The translations under genes were made by a program, and so were the position numbers. From the NCBI GenBank assembly GCA_017652545.1, contig JAGCAV010000325.1:1-13031 (forward strand): 13,031 nucleotides of DNA, read 5' to 3'. Of this stretch, positions 7,665-13,031 are shown piece by piece (within the stretch, counting starts at the first letter, position 1; each line of letters starts with the position of its first letter). This DNA comes from Lachnospiraceae bacterium (GTDB lineage Bacteria > Bacillota_A > Clostridia > Lachnospirales > Lachnospiraceae). Below the pieces are notes generated by a model. The model was not told the origin of the DNA, made no database searches, and saw nothing but the letters and a program-made list of their open reading frames with translations.

Positions 7665-7765
7665 GGTTCATCCTCCATTCCCTTACCGGGTTGAATTCCG
7701 GACGGCACTCACCTCCGCCCGCTCCTGTTAGCAACCAACCGGGAGCTTCCTATTCTCCCAAAGCC
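7665..7765 (-). promoter_or_regulatory. Roughly 100-nt structured 5' leader of the importer operon
   Basis: Between the predicted transcription start (near 7765) and the ATG lie three short hairpins in the minus-strand RNA: GGGAG/CTCCC (7755-7759 with 7741-7745), a six-pair stem with one G-U (7715-7720 with 7700-7705), and CCGG/CCGG (7698-7701 with 7686-7689). I recognise no riboswitch class. The ribosome binding site itself (GGAGG) is not obviously sequestered. Confidence 0.35.
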
Positions 7766-7771
7766 GGAATA

Positions 7772-7800
7772 ATAATAACAGCAATCTGCTTTAAATTCAA
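7772..7800 (-). promoter_or_regulatory. Strong promoter of the ABC importer operon
   Basis: On the minus strand TTGAAT (7795-7800) and TATTAT (7772-7777) are exactly 17 bases apart, with an A/T-rich stretch upstream of the -35 (7807-7846) that could serve as an UP element. It serves the binding-protein, permease and ATPase genes and is insulated from the upstream GH31/URO-D unit by the terminator at 7957-7979. Confidence 0.7.
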
Positions 7801-7950
7801 TAGGAAATGCGGTATTTTTTATCTATTATCACGTTTTTTTGATCGAAAGTTCCGGAGATGTTTTATACATTTTTACCAGAATTCAGCATTCCGGACCGCG
7901 GCTTTTCCTGAAGCCTTTCCGGACAGGAAACGAGCAGTTTCCTTATCCAT
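7801..7950. other. Intergenic stretch without a recognisable gene
   Basis: Together with the leader and promoter this makes a 320-base gap between the URO-D-like and binding-protein genes. The half next to the promoter is A/T-rich. The other half holds two direct copies of TTCCGGAC (7889-7896, 7917-7924); TCCGGA is frequent throughout the window, so I give them little weight. I see no small coding sequence with a ribosome binding site. Confidence 0.4.
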
Positions 7951-7979
7951 AAAAAAAGTCAGGGGAAAATCCCCTGACT
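7951..7979 (-). terminator. Intrinsic terminator after the GH31/URO-D unit
   Basis: AGTCAGGGG (7957-7965) pairs with CCCCTGACT (7971-7979) around a short A-rich loop. On the minus strand the stem is followed directly by seven T residues (complement of 7951-7957). It begins six bases after the URO-D-like stop codon. This is a textbook rho-independent terminator. Confidence 0.93.
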
Positions 7980-7984
7980 GCATT

Positions 7985-9172
7985 TCATCCGAAAAATGTT
8001 CCCGGCACATCCCGCCAGTTTTTCTCGGCATAATCGATCAGTCTTTCCGCCCACTCCAGAGGCATCTCCGGCAGGTAGAAGAACAGTCTTGCCGATCCGT
8101 ATTTCTGCACCATGCGGTCCATGTTGGCGATCCAGTCGTCAACCGTCTCTCCGCTGTAGACTTTGATCCACAGGGACTTTCCGGCAGCGACGACCTTGTC
8201 ATAGATCGAATCCCAGTCCGGGCAGGTGCCGTCGGGACCGGAGTCGCCCGGCGTCCACTGCAGCGCTTTGATCCCATCGATCTCCATCAGGGCATCCACA
8301 TGTTTGATGGCACCGGGGCCATCCAGATGATACAGGGCATAATCCAGTTTTTCGGTCTGTTCCCTCAGTGAATCCAGAACGAACTCCCTGAACGCGTCAG
8401 CGGAGATCATCGCCGAAGCGTCGCACTGCAGTTTCGCGTACCGGCCCGGTGCCCAAAGCTGGAAGCAGGACCAGGTGTTTCCGCCGTCCTTGTCCCGTAC
8501 CAGCTCGTAGAACCGGTCATAGAATTCAAAGTATGCTTTTGTCACCTGCCCGACCCGCCTTTCGATCTCCTCCGGATCCTCGATCAGATCCATCATCAGA
8601 TCCTGGGCGCCGCGCAGTGAAGACAGAACATCGAGGTTTTCCATCAGATCCGGCATGTCAACGATCATATCGTCGCCCACCAGCTCCCTGCATTTTCTGA
8701 CAAAGGCCAGATGATCCTTCAGCCACTTGTTCTCCGGGTCATAGACCAGGTCCGGAACATCCTCCCAGTCATCCTCCACACAGGGCTCAAACCAGATCGT
8801 ATCCTCCTTGAAGCCGATCTCGGAGCCGAGATAGGCAGCTGCCGAACCGGGACCGTAGTGGATGTCCAGATTCGGATAAGCCTCTGCAAGGAACAGGTGC
8901 TTTTCGCAGAAATCCCTGTAACGGGCGACGACCCGTTCGGCGTTCCTGTACTTATCCTCCATGTCTTTCCATTTCAGTTCCTCCGGGAGGTCATAATTCA
9001 TACCCTGGCAGAACACGTCCGCAATGCCGCCTTCATGAGGTCTTCCGTCCGAAAGATGCTCGATCTCCGGTTTTCGGGCTATGATCCTCATCAGGGGACG
9101 GCCGGTGTTCCTCTGATGCCAGTAATCCGTATACTTTTTCTTTGTCTCTTCCCAGTTTTCCTTGTACAGCAT
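7985..9172 (-). CDS. URO-D/MetE-fold protein of unknown function
   Basis: The product is 395 aa with no signal peptide, so cytoplasmic. It resembles proteins labelled uroporphyrinogen decarboxylase-like found beside sugar-utilisation genes, not true HemE: it is longer than the usual roughly 350 aa HemE and the HemE N-terminal arginine motif is not evident. Marks seen: HLDGPGAIKH (residues 282-291) followed by IDGIKALQWTPG, and an N-terminal segment NTGRPLMRIIAR. In corrinoid methyltransferases of this superfamily (MtaA, MtbA, CmuA) the zinc site is His-x-Cys at about this place; here it is His282-x-Asp284, so classical thiolate-zinc methyl transfer is doubtful. The start at 9172 has AAGGAG eight bases upstream, and only 17 bases separate it from the GH31 stop, so the two are co-transcribed. 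Function unknown; a role in processing the GH31 product is inferred from context only. Confidence 0.85.
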   Translation of the reverse strand: MLYKENWEETKKKYTDYWHQRNTGRPLMRIIARKPEIEHLSDGRPHEGGIADVFCQGMNYDLPEELKWKDMEDKYRNAERVVARYRDFCEKHLFLAEAYPNLDIHYGPGSAAAYLGSEIGFKEDTIWFEPCVEDDWEDVPDLVYDPENKWLKDHLAFVRKCRELVGDDMIVDMPDLMENLDVLSSLRGAQDLMMDLIEDPEEIERRVGQVTKAYFEFYDRFYELVRDKDGGNTWSCFQLWAPGRYAKLQCDASAMISADAFREFVLDSLREQTEKLDYALYHLDGPGAIKHVDALMEIDGIKALQWTPGDSGPDGTCPDWDSIYDKVVAAGKSLWIKVYSGETVDDWIANMDRMVQKYGSARLFFYLPEMPLEWAERLIDYAEKNWRDVPGTFFG

Positions 9173-9189
9173 GTTCTGTTCTCCTTATA

Positions 9190-11679
9190 TCAAAAGCCGG
9201 TTACGGTTCTTTTTCCGCTGTATACAAATGTTTTTTCTTTTCCTTCGCAGACAAGCCTGCAGGTTCTTCCGGCCAGGCTGCCCGGGAAACTGCGGGAAGC
9301 CTCCCCGATGGTCAGCGTCTGCGCTCCATCGTCCCAGTCCATTCTGATCAGGTTATATTCCCCGTTTTCATATCCGTAGCCGTCACCCGCATCCTCATAG
9401 AGTGTAAAGCATCCGTCCGCGCCCGGATAAACACGGATCTCCAGCGGTGTTGAGACCGCCTGTGCGGCATAGGAAAGCTTTTCCTCCATCGGAATGATGC
9501 TTCCTGCACGGACAAAGACCGGGATGCTCCGGATATCCGACGTCACAGTTACCGTCTCTGCGCCCCGGTATTTTTCCCCTGTCCGGAAATCATACCAGTC
9601 ACATCCGGCCGGAAGATAACACTGTCTGCTTCGCTGATGCTGCATGCCGTTACTGTCTTTGTTTTCGTCAGAGCCGTCCGGCATGACAGGTTCCCCTCCC
9701 GGATAATAATACATCGGCTCCGTGACCGGACAGATCAGCAGGCTGCGGCCGAACATGAAGTTCTGATGATCAGACGCCGCATCCGGATCATCCGGGAAAT
9801 CGAAGAACAGCGGACGCATCATGGTATCATCTTCGCACCGGACGCTGCCGGCCAGTGAATAAACATAGGGCATCAGCCTGTAGCGCAGGGCAATGGCGTC
9901 CGCGATGGCATCATAGAACATGTCACCCGGCTCCCCGAAATGCCAGATCTCTCTTGGCACATCCGTTCCGTGAGACCGGAACATCGGCAGGAATGCGCCC
10001 ATCTGGAGCCAGCGGACATACAGTTCCTTATACCCGGGATCATCCAGTCCCTGCTCAAAATCACCGTGCCAGAACCACTTGGGCGTGGGATCGCCGCTGC
10101 AGCCGCAGCCGCGTGCCTGCCAGTTCTCCTTTACGACGAAGAAACCGCCGATGTCCAGTGTCCACCAGGGCATGCCGCACAATGCCATATTCAGCCCTTC
10201 GGTGATCTGGATCCGCAATGTCTCCCAGGTGGCGGCAGTGTCACCGGACCAGGGCACCACACCGTATTTCTGGATACCGGCATAGGCGGAGCGGGTCAGA
10301 TTCAGCATGCGCCGGTCCGGATCTGCCTTCCGCTGGTTTTCAAACATGCCCTGAGCGTGGAATTTTGCGAACAGGTTTGCCTTCCTCGGGCCAAGATATT
10401 TCTTATGTTCTTCGCCCACCAGCCTGAATCGTTCCCAGGGTTCCCGCATTGTCTCACCGCCCCAGTCAGGTCCCGGGAAAGGTTCCGTGGAATCGCACCA
10501 CCAGCTGTCAAACCCGTCATGATACAGCCCCTCATAGGCCTGCTGCCAGTAAAGGTCCCTGGCCGCACTGTCAAATGCGTTGTAGGTCGACAGATCATAC
10601 AGAAGATGGCCGGCATCCGCCATCTGCTTATTGTCGATCGTATCGTAATTCATATTCGGCCAGACGGAGACCATGGAGTGGACATGCATTCCATGCAGTT
10701 CCTCCCGCATCTTTTTCAGATCCGGGAAGCGCTCACGGTCGATCGCGAGCTTCTCTCCCCAGCGGTCACCCACCCAGGTCTTCCAGTCCTGCACCACACA
10801 GTCCAGACCGACACCGCGTCGGCGGTATTCGCGGGCGACCTCCACCAGTTCCTCCTGCGTCTCATACCGTTCCCTGGACTGCACATATCCGAAAGCCCAT
10901 TTGGGAAGGAGCGACGGTTTTCCGGTCAGGTACCGGTATCCGCTGATCAGTTCATCCGCGTGATCTGCGCAGATCACGTAGTAATCCAGCTGATCCACCG
11001 TTTCCAGAAACAGGTAGGAGCCCCGCTCGTCATCGTTGAATGTCATCACACTGCCGCAGTCCGCAAGAATGGCATATCCCCTGTCGGAGAGCAGCCAGGG
11101 CATGGGGATCCGCATGTTGTGCTGGTACAGATACTGGGTTTTTCCCCTGTAATTGAAAATGCCTTCCTCACCCTGTCCCAGTCCGTGAATCTGCTCCCCT
11201 TCCTGCCATTCAAACCGCAGTTTCGCCCTGCAGGCTGTCCCGACATCGATGGGGCGGAGATTTTCCACAACAGAACGGTCTCCGTCCACAGTCCGCACCC
11301 TGTGACAGACAGGTTCCTCCCCGCCTGTGCTCCACTCCTGCAGCGGCACCTGTGTCAGCTCCTTATCTCCTTCCTTGAAAAGCAGGCTGAAGCTGTTCTC
11401 CTCTTTCTTATACCAGGCAAACCGGCCTGTCTTTCTGTCGATCCTCAGGCAGAGCCTGTCCGTCATAACGGAAACGGCACGCTCATCCTGCTCACATGTC
11501 AGCTGGGCCTCCGCTCTCTTTTCGATCCCGATCGCGGAATCGGGATCGGGCTCCTCTTTCTTGGTATAAACGCACCGAATGATATTGCCCCGGATCCCGC
11601 TGATGGCGATCAGTCCGTCATTCGTATACAATATAACGCTTCTGTCATCATTTCCCGGAACGACTCTTTCAATTCTCAT
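9190..11679 (-). CDS. Glycoside hydrolase family 31 (alpha-xylosidase/alpha-glucosidase-like), cytoplasmic
   Basis: The product is 829 aa and should hydrolyse alpha-linked glucosides or xylosides with retention. Seen in order: N-terminal beta-sandwich (about 1-245, with HGLGQGEEG), then the (beta/alpha)8 barrel from about 255 (SLLPKWAFGYVQSRERY). The nucleophile is Asp396 in FDSWWCDSTEP and the acid/base Asp480 in PWSGDTAATW. RSHGTDVPREIWHFG near 560 is of the kind found in alpha-xylosidase-type members. C-terminal beta domains include VRAGSIIPM and LYEDAGDGYGY. No signal peptide is present, so the substrate must be imported. The start at 11679 has GGAGG six bases upstream. It is the first gene of a two-gene unit with the URO-D-like gene. 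Exact linkage specificity cannot be fixed from sequence; other GH31 activities (isoprimeverose-producing, sulfoquinovosidase, transglucosidase) are possible. Confidence 0.95.
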   Translation of the reverse strand: MRIERVVPGNDDRSVILYTNDGLIAISGIRGNIIRCVYTKKEEPDPDSAIGIEKRAEAQLTCEQDERAVSVMTDRLCLRIDRKTGRFAWYKKEENSFSLLFKEGDKELTQVPLQEWSTGGEEPVCHRVRTVDGDRSVVENLRPIDVGTACRAKLRFEWQEGEQIHGLGQGEEGIFNYRGKTQYLYQHNMRIPMPWLLSDRGYAILADCGSVMTFNDDERGSYLFLETVDQLDYYVICADHADELISGYRYLTGKPSLLPKWAFGYVQSRERYETQEELVEVAREYRRRGVGLDCVVQDWKTWVGDRWGEKLAIDRERFPDLKKMREELHGMHVHSMVSVWPNMNYDTIDNKQMADAGHLLYDLSTYNAFDSAARDLYWQQAYEGLYHDGFDSWWCDSTEPFPGPDWGGETMREPWERFRLVGEEHKKYLGPRKANLFAKFHAQGMFENQRKADPDRRMLNLTRSAYAGIQKYGVVPWSGDTAATWETLRIQITEGLNMALCGMPWWTLDIGGFFVVKENWQARGCGCSGDPTPKWFWHGDFEQGLDDPGYKELYVRWLQMGAFLPMFRSHGTDVPREIWHFGEPGDMFYDAIADAIALRYRLMPYVYSLAGSVRCEDDTMMRPLFFDFPDDPDAASDHQNFMFGRSLLICPVTEPMYYYPGGEPVMPDGSDENKDSNGMQHQRSRQCYLPAGCDWYDFRTGEKYRGAETVTVTSDIRSIPVFVRAGSIIPMEEKLSYAAQAVSTPLEIRVYPGADGCFTLYEDAGDGYGYENGEYNLIRMDWDDGAQTLTIGEASRSFPGSLAGRTCRLVCEGKEKTFVYSGKRTVTGF

Positions 11680-11772
11680 GTTTTTCCTCCGGAACAGATC
11701 TGCTGCCGGCTTCGCCTGCAGACATCAGTTTGTTGCAATGAACGATCATATGGCTGTTTTGGTGTTACCGGA

Positions 11773-11801
11773 ATTATACCTGATCCTTCCATCCATGGAC
11801 A
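11773..11801 (-). promoter_or_regulatory. Promoter of the GH31/URO-D unit
   Basis: On the minus strand a perfect TATAAT (11773-11778) sits 17 bases from a weak -35, TGTCCA (11796-11801, three of six). A good -10 with a poor -35 is typical of activator-dependent promoters. The -35 forms one arm of the inverted repeat GGACA-N10-TGTCC (11797-11816), a candidate activator site. Confidence 0.6.
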
Positions 11802-11816
11802 TGCACGCATTTGTCC
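11797..11816. repeat. Inverted repeat GGACA-N10-TGTCC over the GH31 -35 box
   Basis: Perfect five-base arms (11797-11801 and 11812-11816) with a ten-base spacer. A second repeat with the same spacer length lies 50 bases away at 11846-11867. Arms of five bases can occur by chance; the position on the -35 is what makes it a candidate regulator site. Confidence 0.35.
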
Positions 11817-11845
11817 GGTTTTTGTAAAAAACGCATTCCCATTCA

Positions 11846-11867
11846 CGGTCCGGCTGTCACGGGACCG
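11846..11867. repeat. Inverted repeat CGGTCC-N10-GGACCG in the divergent promoter region
   Basis: Perfect six-base arms (11846-11851 and 11862-11867) with a ten-base spacer, roughly midway between the GH31 and sensor promoters. It could be a protein-binding site for a dimeric regulator; no U-tract follows, so a terminator is unlikely. Confidence 0.4.
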
Positions 11868-11896
11868 GGACGAGTCATTTCATGCGTGATCAGTGC

Positions 11897-11925
11897 TTGA
11901 ATGTTGCCGGGCGACTCGTTATACT
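11897..11925 (+). promoter_or_regulatory. Promoter of the membrane sensor gene
   Basis: TTGAAT (11897-11902) and TATACT (11920-11925) are 17 bases apart, each close to consensus. Transcription would start near 11932, giving a leader of about 30 bases to the ATG at 11964. Confidence 0.65.
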
Positions 11926-11963
11926 CTTACTGTCCACCGGTGAAAAAGCATCAGAAACAGATT

Positions 11964-13031
11964 ATGAAAAAACACAGACGCCGCAGCATCCAGTCGCTGC
12001 TTTCAATCTATTTTGTCATCTTCGCCTTTCTCCTTCTGGCTCTCATCACAGGGCTTGTTTCCTGGGTGCAGTACCGGAGTGCCCGCGCGGACGCCATTGA
12101 TACGCTCCGGCAGACCAGTCTGTCGGTGGCGGACAGCGTTGACCAGCAGATCAACCAGATGAGCCAGATCACCTTAAGCGCGATCAGTTCTTCCAGTATG
12201 CAGGATGTTTTTGCATCCTATATATCCGGAAGCACCTCCGCCTATGAGCGCAACCAGATGCGCACGCGCCTGGCCGCTCTTCTGACCAGTGCCCGGGGAC
12301 TGGATTTCTCCATCCGGCAGCTGAACATCTACGCCACCGGGGACCACGGGGAAAGCGTCAACGGATACGGTGTCGGTGAATACAACGGCGTGCTTCCCAT
12401 TTCCGTAAATACGCTTCCCTGGTATGAAGAAGCAAAAAATGAGGGAGGCCGCCTGATCATCAGACAGCTTTTCGACGATATGTCAGCCTGGCGTGCCGCG
12501 ACATCGTCAGGCTTTTCGTCCATTGCTCCCTCGGATGAAGGGAACAGCTATCTCACAGTATCCCGCATGTTCTACAACCATCTCCATGTTCCTGTCGGTT
12601 TTGTTGAAGTGCGTAAATTCTATGGAGATGTGTTCTCCCTGGCCACCTCTCTGGAACTCTCCCATCAGGCCTCCGTCTATATCTATGACAGCAGCGGACG
12701 CCGCCTTTTCCCGGAAACATTTTCCCCGGACACGGCCTATTTTGATTATTACCCTTACGCAGGGGATGAGGAAGTGACCGTGGCCAATGATCTGAACGGC
12801 AAAAAGGAATATGTCAGCTTTACGGTTTCCACATCAAACGGCCTGGTCGTCGCAGCCGTCACGGAATCATCCGTCTTTACTTCCCAGATCTACCGCAGCA
12901 TGACCTGGATCGTCATTGCTTCCGTTATTCTCTTTGCCCTGGCGCTCCTGATCTCCCTGCTCTTTTCCCGGCAGCTCTCGTTTCCGATCCGCAGGATCTA
13001 TCATTTTCTGTCGGATGAAAAGAAAGACCGG
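11964..13031 (+). CDS. Membrane sensor with dCache-like domain, N-terminal part (cut by window edge)
   Basis: The visible 356 codons run off the right edge without a stop. Seen: a basic N-terminus (MKKHRRRS), a first membrane helix (about 12-34), a roughly 275-residue extracytoplasmic region with dCache-like features (PWYEEAKNEGG, YLTVSRMFYN, VGFVEVRKF, VYIYDSSGRRLF), a second helix (312-334), and the start of a HAMP-like or linker segment SRQLSFPIRRIYHFL. Two kinds of protein share this plan in Clostridia: YesM-type histidine kinases and membrane-anchored AraC-family regulators. The output domain is outside the window, so I cannot choose. The start at 11964 fits the predicted promoter; no good ribosome binding site is visible, and a GTG eight codons earlier lies almost at the transcription start. 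It is divergent from the GH31/URO-D unit, which it probably controls together with the importer. Confidence 0.85.
   Translation, partial: MKKHRRRSIQSLLSIYFVIFAFLLLALITGLVSWVQYRSARADAIDTLRQTSLSVADSVDQQINQMSQITLSAISSSSMQDVFASYISGSTSAYERNQMRTRLAALLTSARGLDFSIRQLNIYATGDHGESVNGYGVGEYNGVLPISVNTLPWYEEAKNEGGRLIIRQLFDDMSAWRAATSSGFSSIAPSDEGNSYLTVSRMFYNHLHVPVGFVEVRKFYGDVFSLATSLELSHQASVYIYDSSGRRLFPETFSPDTAYFDYYPYAGDEEVTVANDLNGKKEYVSFTVSTSNGLVVAAVTESSVFTSQIYRSMTWIVIASVILFALALLISLLFSRQLSFPIRRIYHFLSDEKKDR

Noticed and set aside
7696..7924. Repeated TTCCGGA-type words in the importer upstream region (7696, 7850, 7889, 7917)
   Set aside because: TCCGGA is common across the window, including coding DNA, and spacing is irregular, so I do not call a regulator site.
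11805..11887. Three copies of ACGCAT (two direct, one inverted) in the GH31/sensor divergent region
   Set aside because: Six-base words at irregular spacing; expected often enough by chance and not symmetric with either promoter.
9940..11889. A 649-codon open frame on the plus strand opposite the GH31 gene
   Set aside because: The opposite strand encodes a full GH31 enzyme with both catalytic Asp residues; the plus-strand translation shows no recognisable domain and is a by-product of codon bias.

Overview
The window looks like accessory carbon-metabolism DNA from an anaerobic, probably Gram-positive bacterium of the Clostridia. The reasons are an oxygen-sensitive glycyl radical enzyme, strong AGGAGG-type ribosome binding sites, compact intrinsic terminators, TTGAAT/TATTAT-type promoters, and a membrane sensor with a dCache-like extracytoplasmic domain. 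The genus cannot be told from the sequence alone. There are seven large genes, none a known transposase, RNA gene or CRISPR element.

Layout from left to right. (1) Positions 1-2291, minus strand: most of a glycyl radical enzyme of the pyruvate formate-lyase superfamily, cut at its C-terminus by the window edge. (2) Positions 2292-2578: a divergent promoter region holding a CG-centred imperfect palindrome that overlaps the -10 of the glycyl radical enzyme promoter. (3) Positions 2579-3544, plus strand: a LacI-family repressor whose last strand appears to lie in another frame. (4) Positions 3552-3590: a strong hairpin shared by the convergent ends of lacI and the ATPase gene. (5) Positions 3606-7664, minus strand: an ABC importer, transcribed in the order binding protein, fused double permease, ATPase, with its own strong promoter, a roughly 100-nt leader, and a terminator-like hairpin after the binding-protein gene. 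(6) Positions 7985-11679, minus strand: a two-gene unit coding for a cytoplasmic GH31 alpha-glycosidase and a URO-D/MetE-fold protein of unknown function, ended by a textbook terminator. (7) Positions 11680-11963: a second divergent promoter region with several inverted repeats. (8) Positions 11964-13031, plus strand: the first 356 residues of a dCache-type membrane sensor, cut by the right edge.

A working model (inference): the sensor detects an extracellular compound and controls the importer and the GH31/URO-D unit. The FbpA/AfuA-like importer brings in a small anionic or sugar-like solute. The GH31 enzyme has no signal peptide and would split an alpha-glycoside inside the cell. The URO-D-like protein and the glycyl radical enzyme would process the product anaerobically, with the LacI protein repressing the radical enzyme until an inducer appears. 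The substrate is not identifiable here. The most interesting parts are the glycyl radical enzyme, whose active-site loop reads GCGEF rather than the familiar GCVE, and the URO-D-like protein, whose usual zinc-binding His-x-Cys is His-x-Asp.
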